From Lachnospiraceae bacterium (GTDB lineage Bacteria > Bacillota > Clostridia > Lachnospirales > Lachnospiraceae): a DNA stretch of 6,323 nt. The notes beneath the pieces were generated by a model. It was not told the origin of the DNA, searched no databases, and was given only the letters and a program-made list of their open reading frames with translations. The translations under genes were made by a program, and so were the position numbers. The DNA lies in the NCBI GenBank assembly GCA_017404585.1, contig JAFRCB010000249.1, positions 1 through 6,323 on the forward strand, written 5' to 3'. Of the stretch, positions 1 through 5,889 are shown piece after piece. Numbering within the stretch: position 1 is the first letter of the stretch; each line of letters begins with the position of its first letter.

Positions 1-315
1 CGCAAGAAGAATCTTATTATTCTTGCAAATGGTGAAAATGTATCTCCGGAAGAACTCGAAAACGACCTGTATAAAATACCGTTCATCGGTGAAGTCGTTG
101 TGATGGGTCAGCCCCAGGGGCTGATTGCCCACGTTTACCCGGATGAGACCGAGACGAAAAAGATGAGTCCGGAAGTCATCAGGAAAAAGATTCGGAAGGA
201 AGTGGACAAATATAATAAGCAGCAGCCGGCTTACAGGCGTATCATTGACGTCGTGATGAGAGACGAACCTTTCCCGAAGACGACGACAAGGAAAATCAAG
301 CGAGACTGCATTTGA
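1..315 (+). CDS. AMP-forming acyl-CoA synthetase, C-terminal part (5'-truncated by window)
   Basis: The reading frame is open from base 1 and ends at TGA 313-315, giving 104 visible residues of what is normally a protein of 500 or more. The first residues, RKKNLIILANGENVSPEELE, match the hinge (A8) region of the ANL superfamily, where the adenylating domain joins the mobile C-terminal lid. The end carries PKTTTRKIKR (residues 92-101), which corresponds to the A10 motif, with Lys98 the expected adenylation lysine. Family knowledge: these enzymes activate a carboxylic acid, usually a fatty acid, with ATP and transfer it to CoA or a carrier protein. The NGENVSPEELE form is typical of fatty-acyl-CoA ligases, but the substrate cannot be told from this lid alone. 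A TetR gene follows 177 bp downstream on the same strand with its own promoter, so it may be a regulator of lipid genes; that is inference. The ATG at 100 is internal. Confidence 0.9.
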   Translation, partial: RKKNLIILANGENVSPEELENDLYKIPFIGEVVVMGQPQGLIAHVYPDETETKKMSPEVIRKKIRKEVDKYNKQQPAYRRIIDVVMRDEPFPKTTTRKIKRDCI

Positions 316-349
316 GCTCCTGCATTAAGGCCTCATTCGCAGTTCGAAT

Positions 350-378
350 TTTACAAATCCGCACAGGCATGGTAGAAT
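350..378 (+). promoter_or_regulatory. Sigma-A-type promoter for the TetR-family gene
   Basis: TTTACA (350-355) is separated by exactly 17 bp from TAGAAT (373-378). The -10 is preceded by TGG (370-372), giving an extended -10 as well. Each hexamer differs from the consensus by one base. Transcription would begin near 385, leaving a leader of about 108 nt before the preferred start codon at 493. A short inverted repeat, AAAC-AC-GTTT (382-391), sits on the predicted start point and could be an operator, possibly for autoregulation, though ten bases with an imperfect centre is weak evidence. Confidence 0.65.
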
Positions 379-478
379 CATAAACACGTTTGTAATACAG
401 AAGTGGGGACGGATGTAATCGACGGATTCTAAAATATGCACAGCCGTTCTAAACTGCGTCCGACATTTCTTGACAGAC

Positions 479-484
479 AGGAGG
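479..484 (+). promoter_or_regulatory. Ribosome binding site deciding the TetR start
   Basis: AGGAGG lies 8 bp before the ATG at 493. The in-frame upstream ATG at 436 has no comparable purine-rich site. Starting at 493 also places the DNA-binding helices at the usual distance from the N-terminus of TetR proteins. Confidence 0.7.
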
Positions 485-492
485 ATGATTTT

Positions 493-1050
493 ATGCGGGC
501 GCAGACAGATGAGGATCTGATGACGGCATTTGAAATCTTGTGCGGGAAGAAAGAGCCCGAGAAGATCACGGCGATGGAGGTCGCAAAACGGGCCGGTGTG
601 ACTAGGAGCACGTTTTACAACCACTTTGCCGATATGCCAACTCTAATTGAGACGTATGAGGATCGGATACTGGACAGGATATTTGATATTCTGAGCGAAT
701 ACGGCGACATGGGAAAGAACGGCATACAGTTCACACGAAAGTTTTTTTCCACCCTGTGTCGGTATGTCAGGAGCAGCAATTATCTGATCCGCAGGTTCCG
801 GAAGCTCACGACAGTGCGTTTCATTGAGAAAGCGCTCATCAGGTTCCACGGCTATGTGGAGAGTATGCTGAGCCGTCAGGCATCAACCCCGGCGGAGCAG
901 CAGGTCAGCTCCTATATTCAGGCCTACGCCATCGGCGGGCTGGTGGGTATTTTGCACAAGTGGGCGTCGGAGGACTGCGCGGATGCGCCGGAGGCGGTGG
1001 CGTTCGTGCTGACGCGGATCTATATGACCGGAATTTCTATGTTTGAATAA
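493..1050 (+). CDS. TetR/AcrR-family transcriptional regulator
   Basis: The protein is 185 residues from the ATG at 493; the same frame is open back to an ATG at 436, which would add 19 residues, but only 493 has an AGGAGG site. Residues 24-45 (KIT..EVAKRAGVTRSTFYNHF) form the classic TetR helix-turn-helix, with the conserved Ala-Gly-Val turn and the F-Y-x-H-F signature of the recognition helix. The C-terminal two thirds is helical and ends with a tyrosine-rich segment (YIQAYAIGGLVGILHKW, near residues 137-153) resembling the ligand-binding domain common in Firmicutes TetR-like proteins. Such proteins bind operators as dimers and release them on binding a small ligand. Neither ligand nor targets can be read here. 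The upstream acyl-CoA synthetase is a possible partner in lipid metabolism, but the separate promoter means they need not be co-transcribed. The gene converges on the GH32 gene across a long palindrome. Confidence 0.9.
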   Translation: MRAQTDEDLMTAFEILCGKKEPEKITAMEVAKRAGVTRSTFYNHFADMPTLIETYEDRILDRIFDILSEYGDMGKNGIQFTRKFFSTLCRYVRSSNYLIRRFRKLTTVRFIEKALIRFHGYVESMLSRQASTPAEQQVSSYIQAYAIGGLVGILHKWASEDCADAPEAVAFVLTRIYMTGISMFE

Positions 1051-1089
1051 GGCTGTCTCGCCTGTGTCAGAGATTAAAACGAAAACGAG

Positions 1090-1188
1090 GGGGCTGTCGC
1101 ATTAAGATGCGTCGCCGCTATATATGGCAGATGTTATTTGCAAATATCTGCCATATATAGTGGTGACACCGTCTAGTGCGACAGCCCC
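1090..1188. repeat. 99-bp imperfect palindrome between convergent genes (terminator and/or MITE-like element)
   Basis: The outer arms are GGGGCTGTCGCA (1090-1101) and its exact complement (1177-1188). The inner arms are CTATATATGGCAGAT (1118-1132) and its exact complement (1146-1160). Between them the arms still align without gaps. Read as plus-strand RNA, 42 of 46 opposed positions pair, five as G.U, with a 7-nt loop at 1136-1142; the minus-strand reading is somewhat less stable. It lies between the ends of the TetR gene (+) and the GH32 gene (-). The minus-strand exit runs into a T-rich tract (complement of 1064-1088), and the plus-strand exit into TTCTTAT, so a bidirectional terminator is plausible. 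The length and the GGGGCTGTCGCA ends also resemble the terminal repeats of small non-autonomous transposons. I see no target-site duplication. The structure is certain; its role is inferred. Confidence 0.7.
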
Positions 1189-1214
1189 TTCTTATACTCC
1201 CGCAGAGGGAGCAG

Positions 1215-2690
1215 TTATTTCATATCATATTTGACCACGTCGACGCAGCAGCTTCCATCAACCTTGAAGGACACACCGTCACCGCTCTCGGTGTACATAC
1301 ATGTCGTGAAGACAGCCTCGCCGTTATTTGCAAATACCTCAGCGCTGAAGCGGTCGAGCAGGATACGCAGATCAAGCTTTCCGTCCTTCATTGCAACAGT
1401 ACCTTTTCTCTGTGTTATCTTCGTCTTGCCAAACTCCGGGAAGACGCGCTCCACTACCATCTTATTCTCTGAGGGAGTGAAGATGACAGATACGCGATTT
1501 TTGCCGTCGTCGAGCAGGTTCATGCGGAAGCGGTCAAGATTTTTGCCCGGAATCTCACGCAGTGTGAGCTCGATGTCAGCAAACCTTCCGTCAAGACCTT
1601 CGAGCTTTGCTTTTCCGGAAATCTCCACATCGCGGTGTTCCGTTTTCTCTCCGCGGAGGGCGAGGAGCTCTCTGGCCGGATTCTGAATAAGGTTACCGTC
1701 CCGCACGTGAATCTCACGCGGGGCTGTCATCTGGCCGTACCAGGGAAGACCCGGCAGACGGTTCCCGAGAGACTCCCAGTTCTGCATCCAACCGATCATG
1801 ATCCTGCGGCCGTCCGGTGTGACCATCGTCTGCGGAGCGTAGAAATCAAGACCAAGGTCGATCGGGCGGGCACTTGTCTCATCGAACTTGAAATATGACA
1901 TCTCATCGCCGGTCTCGCCGACGAAGTACATCGTACGGCAGTCCTTTTCCCGGACGCTTCCCTGCAGAAAGACCCGCAGCTGGCTGGTAAGGAAAAGGCC
2001 GGTTCCGTCAAGCTCGAACATGTCCGGGCACTCCCACATGGCGGGTTCCGGATCGTGAGCGAGTACATCTTCAAACTTCCATTTGAATCCATCCTCGCTT
2101 GAGAACAGAACAATCATACCGTAACCGTTCTTGTCCATGGCTGCGATGACACATCTCATGGAGCCGTCTTTACATTTCCAGACCTTCGGATCGCGGAAAT
2201 CAATAAAGCTTGAGCCTTCAGGAAGCATGGCCGGCGTGATGACGGGGTTCCCCTCATATTTTACATAATTTACACCGTCTCCGACAGCTATATTCTGGGT
2301 CTGGAGACCGGCCGGACCGAAGTCTGACGGATCATTTGCAACACCTGTATAAAGGGCAAAATGGCGGCCGTCGGGCAGAGTCTCACAGCTGCCGGAGAAA
2401 CAGCCGAAGCTGTCATAGAATTCTTCCGGAGCCAGAATGGCGGGCAGATATTCCCAATGGAGAAGATCGGCACTTGCAGCGTGAGCCCAGTGCATAGGCC
2501 CCCATTTGTTCTCATAAGGATAATACTGGTAGAACATGTGGTACTTGCCGCCGTAGAAGGAGAATCCGTTAGGATCGTTCATCCAGCCGCAGCGGGAGGA
2601 CAGGTGATAACGGGGGCGAAGATCTGCGGGAACTGTGCTGCCCGCGGCCTCTTCGTAGGCTCGTGCTTTTTCGAGTTTTGTCTCGGACAT
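1215..2690 (-). CDS. GH32 family beta-fructofuranosidase / sucrose-6-phosphate hydrolase
   Basis: The protein is 491 residues and complete. The three GH32 catalytic blocks are present in order: WMNDPNG at 36-42 (nucleophile Asp39), RDP at 166-168 (transition-state stabilising Asp167), and WECPD at 219-223 (acid/base Glu220). FYQYYP (53-58) and the FSGS block (98-101) are also typical. The N-terminal part, to about residue 330, is the five-bladed propeller; the remainder is the C-terminal beta-sandwich, and the length is normal for the family. There is no signal peptide, so the enzyme should act in the cytoplasm, cleaving the fructosyl bond of sucrose, sucrose-6-phosphate or short fructo-oligosaccharides. 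No phosphotransferase, transporter or fructokinase gene is in the window, so the phosphorylated and free substrates cannot be told apart. A GGGAGG site (complement of 2696-2701) lies 5 bp before the ATG. It starts 68 bp after the amidase gene, with no clear promoter or T-tailed terminator between, so read-through is likely. Confidence 0.93.
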   Translation of the reverse strand: MSETKLEKARAYEEAAGSTVPADLRPRYHLSSRCGWMNDPNGFSFYGGKYHMFYQYYPYENKWGPMHWAHAASADLLHWEYLPAILAPEEFYDSFGCFSGSCETLPDGRHFALYTGVANDPSDFGPAGLQTQNIAVGDGVNYVKYEGNPVITPAMLPEGSSFIDFRDPKVWKCKDGSMRCVIAAMDKNGYGMIVLFSSEDGFKWKFEDVLAHDPEPAMWECPDMFELDGTGLFLTSQLRVFLQGSVREKDCRTMYFVGETGDEMSYFKFDETSARPIDLGLDFYAPQTMVTPDGRRIMIGWMQNWESLGNRLPGLPWYGQMTAPREIHVRDGNLIQNPARELLALRGEKTEHRDVEISGKAKLEGLDGRFADIELTLREIPGKNLDRFRMNLLDDGKNRVSVIFTPSENKMVVERVFPEFGKTKITQRKGTVAMKDGKLDLRILLDRFSAEVFANNGEAVFTTCMYTESGDGVSFKVDGSCCVDVVKYDMK

Positions 2691-2758
2691 AGGAACCTCC
2701 CTGGTTCATTGTGGTGGTGGGTAGCAGCTTGCTGCCGGACGGGTCACGTCTAGTCTGG

Positions 2759-3886
2759 TTAGTTTGCGTTTGTCTCTTCTGCGGGAACTGCCTCGGTAGA
2801 CTGGTCGCCTGCGGCAGATGATTCCGCCTCAGCAGGGACAGCCTGCTGAGGATTTTTAGGGTTTGCCGCAAAATAGAGGTCAATGCCGTCACAGAGACCC
2901 TTGGACAGCACAGCAAGAGCTTCGTCAGAGTGATCGGAAGTCTTGTCGCCGAGCTCGATGTCAATACTGGGCACCTTGGAGTAAGATGTCTGTGTGAGAT
3001 CCATTTCCATGGAGCCGCTCTCAAAGATCTTTACATTGTTTGCCTGAAGACCTTCGATGAGCTTGTCGCCGAGGGCGTTGCTCTTCTGCCATGTCTCACT
3101 GACCGGATACATGGAGAGATAGCTTTCATACTGCGGGACGGACATGTAATATGCGCCTTTATCCCAGTCGGTGGAATCCCAGTGGATCGCGATGTGGCAG
3201 TCGGCCAGGTTGTTGGCAAGGACCGTGCGGGCGATGTTGTCCAGTTGGACGTCCTCAGTCTCGCGGATCATCAGGACGTTATAGCCGCGGCGGAGAAGCT
3301 CATCGCGGACGAGCAGGGCTTCTGCCAGTGTGACGGCGCGCTCAGGTGTGCCGTCGGCGAACTCCATGCCGGACGCGATTGCGGTTGCCTTGATTGCTCC
3401 CTCGGCTGTGCTGCCGCCGGTAACCTTGGCTGTGTGGTCCGGATGGCAGTATGTGCGGTAATTGTCACCGCCGCTTGTGCCATGGCCGGCGTTGACGCAG
3501 ACGGTGATGTCGTTGGCATTTGCATACCTGTTCGTGTAAAGTTTAGCCGGGTCTGTGTGGACCTGGGATTCACCTGCAAATTCATAGTTCGGATCAAGCA
3601 TTTTGTCCTCGATGAGCGGCTCCTGCGGGACCACTGTCGGCTCGATCGTCGGCTCGACTGCAGCCGCTACGGAAGAATCCGGGATAGATGAGTCCGCAAG
3701 ACCTACTTTATCGGCCGGGACGGTGACGGATTCCGCGACAGATTCCGGCGGAGTGGGTGTAGGAGTCGTTGTATCAATATAAGAAGGTGTGCTCTCAGCC
3801 TCTTCCGAGCGGCGGTCTGTAAAACCGCAGCCTGCGAGCATGGCTGCGCTCAGTGTCAATGCGATAACTTTTTTATATCTCTTCAT
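2759..3886 (-). CDS. N-acetylmuramoyl-L-alanine amidase (Amidase_3 type), predicted lipoprotein
   Basis: The protein is 375 residues. The N-terminus (MKRYKK, a hydrophobic stretch, then LAGC with Cys20) is a lipoprotein signal, so the mature protein should be anchored to the outer face of the membrane. Residues 21 to about 110 are a Thr/Pro/Ser/Glu-rich linker, including TPTPTPP. From about 126 the Amidase_3 fold begins. NAGHG supplies the first zinc ligand His135, PERAVTLAEAL the likely second ligand Glu182, and HIAIHWDS His235. Glu311 in IDIELGD fits the catalytic glutamate. Family knowledge: these zinc enzymes cleave the amide bond between N-acetylmuramic acid and L-alanine in peptidoglycan. 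The His135-Glu182 gap is longer than in the common form (see findings). The tail after about 338 is Ala/Glu/Pro-rich and probably disordered. An AAAGGAGA site (complement of 3892-3899) precedes the ATG. The GH32 gene lies just downstream in the same direction, with no obvious functional link. Confidence 0.9.
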   Translation of the reverse strand: MKRYKKVIALTLSAAMLAGCGFTDRRSEEAESTPSYIDTTTPTPTPPESVAESVTVPADKVGLADSSIPDSSVAAAVEPTIEPTVVPQEPLIEDKMLDPNYEFAGESQVHTDPAKLYTNRYANANDITVCVNAGHGTSGGDNYRTYCHPDHTAKVTGGSTAEGAIKATAIASGMEFADGTPERAVTLAEALLVRDELLRRGYNVLMIRETEDVQLDNIARTVLANNLADCHIAIHWDSTDWDKGAYYMSVPQYESYLSMYPVSETWQKSNALGDKLIEGLQANNVKIFESGSMEMDLTQTSYSKVPSIDIELGDKTSDHSDEALAVLSKGLCDGIDLYFAANPKNPQQAVPAEAESSAAGDQSTEAVPAEETNAN

Positions 3887-3968
3887 TTTAATCTCCTTTA
3901 ATTCGATTTTATGTATGTAGCGTGAATGTCTGCACTGTGCTGTCGAAATGACGGCGGAGTGTATCCCT

Positions 3969-3996
3969 ATTGTACTATGTTTTTTGAAAATTGCAA
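3969..3996 (-). promoter_or_regulatory. Probable promoter of the amidase-GH32 unit
   Basis: On the minus strand TTGCAA (complement of 3991-3996) lies 16 bp before TACAAT (complement of 3969-3974). The -10 matches the consensus at five of six bases and the -35 at four. Transcription would start about 75 bp before the amidase ATG. The -35 overlaps a perfect 10-bp palindrome, AATTGCAATT (3989-3998), which could be a regulator site or chance in this AT-rich stretch. Confidence 0.5.
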
Positions 3997-4217
3997 TTCT
4001 ATAGTTTATTTCTGCCGTATAAGTTCGGGCAGGCTGAACGGACTTTCAGAGCCCGACAGCAGGGCAGGCAGGCTGTAACGAAGCCAAGGGACCTACAGCA
4101 GGGTATCATCTTCATCGAAAAACGCAGGTCCTTCCCTGCGAGCTTGCGCAAAGGCGTCAAGCCGCCTCTACGCGATCTCTCGGTCGGACCAGCAATGTTT
4201 TTCTCACGAAGATGGAT

Positions 4218-4280
4218 ACCCTGCCGCCGGAAGCGAAATTCGGGACCAGCCTGCCCACCCTGCCGCCGGAAACGAAATCC
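4218..4280. repeat. Direct repeat pair, 24 bp each, 39-bp period
   Basis: Positions 4218-4241 and 4257-4280 agree at 22 of 24 bases; the core is CCCTGCCGCCGGAA. On the opposite arm of the same folded structure, CAGCAGGG occurs twice with the same 39-bp period (4057-4064 and 4096-4103). Each copy can pair with a copy on the other arm, which suggests that a two-arm helical unit was duplicated. Confidence 0.7.
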
Positions 4281-4321
4281 AGGAACACCGCTATGTTAGC
4301 GTATGCAAAGCGAGCGCATAA

Positions 4322-4330
4322 TGGTACAAT
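4322..4330 (+). promoter_or_regulatory. Possible extended -10 promoter for the hydE operon
   Basis: TGG followed by TACAAT (4325-4330) fits an extended -10 element; the -35 position (TATGCA, 4302-4307) is poor. Initiation near 4337 would give a leader of about 230 nt. It lies inside the candidate minus-strand RNA, so it may be fortuitous. I found no better plus-strand promoter before 4566. Confidence 0.35.
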
Positions 4331-4406
4331 CTCTTTATTGAGACTACATCTTGCGGATGAGATTTCTTGTCTGTGAGATTTTTGAAATTCTGACGCAGAA
4401 AGATAT

Positions 4407-4550
4407 GCTTGATGCGTAAGCCGAATTATATAGGAAGCGAGACTGGCTCTGCCGGTCTGTCTACTGAGCGATTTTGCTGCCGCATCAAGCGGTAATAAGC
4501 TTATTGCAGAAGGATGCTATAAGTGTATTACCGGTTGGTGCGGTATTTTT
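4407..4550 (+). promoter_or_regulatory. Structured 5' leader with competing hairpins before the TM1266-hydE operon
   Basis: A 10-bp perfect helix joins GCTTGATGCG (4407-4416) to CGCATCAAGC (4481-4490), enclosing a stable hairpin (4440-4458, eight pairs, one U.G). Next comes a long hairpin, 4490-4497 with 4526-4533 plus inner helices 4499-4504/4519-4524 and 4506-4508/4515-4517. It overlaps a short terminator-like hairpin, TACCG (4529-4533) with CGGTA (4541-4545), followed directly by TTTTT (4546-4550). The two share 4529-4533 and exclude each other. CCGC (4480-4483) with GCGG (4489-4492) is a further alternative. The G.U pairs here favour a plus-strand transcript. The arrangement looks like an aptamer plus antiterminator/terminator, but the terminator stem is only five pairs and I match it to no riboswitch class I know. 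The ribosome site GGGAGG (4555-4560) lies right after it. Confidence 0.45.
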
Positions 4551-4565
4551 GTATGGGAGGCGGAG

Positions 4566-4814
4566 ATGGAAGAGAGAATCGCGATGCTCAGCATTATTAT
4601 TGAAGATACGGAATCCGTTGCACGGATGAACTCCATCCTGCATGAGTACAATGAGAACATTATCGGGCGCATGGGCATTCCCTACCGGGATGAGAATCTG
4701 TATCTCATCAGTATTGCAATCGATGCCCCGATGGACAAGATCAACACGCTGACCGGCAGGCTGGGAAGGCTTCCGGGAGTCAGCGCGAAAGCTGTTTACG
4801 CAAAGCGGAGCTGA
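4566..4814 (+). CDS. TM1266-family iron-only hydrogenase system regulator (ACT-like)
   Basis: The protein is 82 residues, about the family's usual length. It has the family's characteristic blocks: RIAMLSIIIEDTESV near the start, LHEYNENIIGRMGIPYR in the middle, and GRLGRLPGVSAKAVY near the end. The alternation of strands and helices fits the small ferredoxin-like/ACT fold proposed for TM1266, a protein named from its genomic linkage to [FeFe]-hydrogenase maturation genes. Its biochemical role is not settled, and 'regulator' is largely an annotation inferred from fold and context. No separate DNA-binding domain is visible. A GGGAGG site ends 5 bp before the ATG. The stop codon is only 4 bp from the hydE start, so the two are surely co-translated from one mRNA. 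A structured leader lies immediately upstream. Confidence 0.88.
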   Translation: MEERIAMLSIIIEDTESVARMNSILHEYNENIIGRMGIPYRDENLYLISIAIDAPMDKINTLTGRLGRLPGVSAKAVYAKRS

Positions 4815-4818
4815 GACG

Positions 4819-5886
4819 ATGGAGAAATTAAGATCGATAATATTGAAAATAAAAGACGGTGAGAAACCGGACCGGGAAGAACTTCTGCATCTGGTATCCG
4901 CAAGGCATTCAGTTACCGGGGAAGTCCGGGAGTGGATGTACAGCCTCGCCCGCGAGAGGGCAGTCGGTGTCTACGGACATGATATTTACCTGCGGGGTCT
5001 TATCGAGTTCACCAATTACTGCAGGAACAACTGCTATTACTGCGGTCTCCGCCGCGACAACAGAACCGTCAATCGCTACCGTCTGTCCCTGGAGCAGATC
5101 CTTGACTGCGCGGACAAGGGCTATCAGCTGAATTTCCGCACGATCGTGCTTCAGGGCGGGGAGGATTTGTCGTATTCGGATGATGACATTTGCAGCATCG
5201 TGAGAGGTATCAAGGAGCGGCACCCGGACTGCGCGGTCACGCTCTCGATCGGGGAGAAATCCCGGGAGAGCTATCAGGAATACTTCGATGCCGGCGCGGA
5301 CCGCTATCTGCTCCGGCATGAGACTGCAAATGCAGCCCACTACCGCCGCCTTCACCCCTCCGAGCACTCGATGGAGAACCGACTGCGGTGTCTTCGGGAC
5401 CTGCGTGATATTGGATTTCAGATCGGTGCCGGTTTTATGGTTGGATCGCCCGGTCAGACCGACGAGTGCTATACGGATGACCTCGAGTATCTAATGGAAC
5501 TTCAGCCCCACATGATCGGCATCGGCCCCTTTATACCGCACCATGAGACCCCGTTCCGCGATGAGGCGGCGGGCACCCTCGAGGACACGCTGTACTTCCT
5601 GGCTGTACTCCGCATCATGTTCCCGGAGGTTCTTCTCCCGGCTACGACAGCGCTCGGAACGATCCATCCGCGCGGTCGTGAGATGGGCGTTCTGGCAGGT
5701 GCAAATGTCATCATGCCAAATCTCTCCCCCACCTCCGTCAGGAAGGATTATCTGCTGTACGACGGAAAGATATGCACCGGCGACGAGGCTGCAGAGTGCA
5801 GACACTGTATGGAGAGAAGGATGGAGAGCATCGGTTATAAGGTGGTGACGAGCCGTGGCGACCACGCCGGCTTTGAGAAAGTGTGA
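4819..5886 (+). CDS. hydE: [FeFe]-hydrogenase H-cluster radical SAM maturase HydE
   Basis: The protein is 355 residues, full length for the family. FTNYCRNNCYYCG carries the radical-SAM CX3CX2C motif at Cys68, Cys72 and Cys75, which binds the catalytic [4Fe-4S] cluster and S-adenosylmethionine. The VLQGGED block (110-116) and the downstream GAGFMVGSPGQT and IGIGPFIPH blocks are typical of HydE and of the related BioB/PylB group. HydE acts in the cytoplasm with HydG and HydF in building the diiron subcluster of the H-cluster. Near the C-terminus, Cys319, Cys327 and Cys330 keep the CX7CX2C spacing that holds a second, non-essential iron-sulfur cluster in the Thermotoga maritima enzyme. A GGAG site (4807-4810) lies 8 bp before the ATG. 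The context (TM1266 gene before, nitrogenase-like gene 3 bp after) supports HydE over PylB. hydF and hydG are not in the window. Confidence 0.93.
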   Translation: MEKLRSIILKIKDGEKPDREELLHLVSARHSVTGEVREWMYSLARERAVGVYGHDIYLRGLIEFTNYCRNNCYYCGLRRDNRTVNRYRLSLEQILDCADKGYQLNFRTIVLQGGEDLSYSDDDICSIVRGIKERHPDCAVTLSIGEKSRESYQEYFDAGADRYLLRHETANAAHYRRLHPSEHSMENRLRCLRDLRDIGFQIGAGFMVGSPGQTDECYTDDLEYLMELQPHMIGIGPFIPHHETPFRDEAAGTLEDTLYFLAVLRIMFPEVLLPATTALGTIHPRGREMGVLAGANVIMPNLSPTSVRKDYLLYDGKICTGDEAAECRHCMERRMESIGYKVVTSRGDHAGFEKV

Positions 5887-5889
5887 TTT

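Larger units (their letters stand above)
4025..4350 (-). ncRNA. Candidate large structured noncoding RNA, family not recognised
   Basis: This stretch has no credible gene but contains a nested set of helices. Outermost is 4057-4075 with 4247-4265. Inside it, 4098-4113 pairs with 4208-4224 (16 bp, one bulge), and 4117-4123 pairs with 4197-4203. The innermost part holds hairpins at 4123-4140 and 4142-4162. Flanking hairpins are 4025-4056, 4289-4301, 4302-4320 and 4325-4348. The mismatches at 4058, 4065 and 4066 in the outer helix, and at 4326, 4327 and 4329 in the last hairpin, are all A.C or C.A on the plus strand and therefore G.U pairs on the minus strand. This points to transcription on the minus strand. 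A perfect TATAAT (complement of 4425-4430) lies upstream in that direction, but without a good -35. No T-tailed terminator is seen at the 3' end. I found no signature of RNase P RNA, tmRNA, SRP RNA, T-box or common riboswitches. A covariance search, including the raiA-motif family, would be the proper test. Confidence 0.55.

Noticed and set aside
335..352. Hairpin ATTCG/CGAAT followed by TTT as a terminator of the acyl-CoA synthetase gene
   Set aside because: Only five weak pairs and three T residues, and it overlaps the -35 of the next promoter. It is too poor to call.
436..492. Upstream in-frame start for the TetR gene
   Set aside because: No ribosome site precedes 436, whereas AGGAGG sits 8 bp before the ATG at 493. 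The extra 19 residues are not needed for the TetR fold.
2724..2735. GCAGC-TT-GCTGC inverted repeat between the amidase and GH32 genes
   Set aside because: The two-base loop is sterically unfavourable and no T-run follows, so it is not a credible terminator.
2930..3691. A 253-codon plus-strand open frame
   Set aside because: It is antisense to the amidase, whose lipobox and zinc-ligand motifs are unambiguous. It is a by-product of codon bias.
3991..4299. A 102-codon open frame on the plus strand in the intergenic region
   Set aside because: It runs straight through the paired arms and the direct repeats. It lacks a ribosome site, its product (rich in Arg, Pro and Cys) has no recognisable domain, and the DNA is better explained by RNA structure.
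4320..4565. Known riboswitch class (T-box, FMN, cobalamin, TPP, SAM-I) upstream of the hydE operon
   Set aside because: From memory of their conserved cores, none of the signature strings is present. Only an unclassified leader can be supported.
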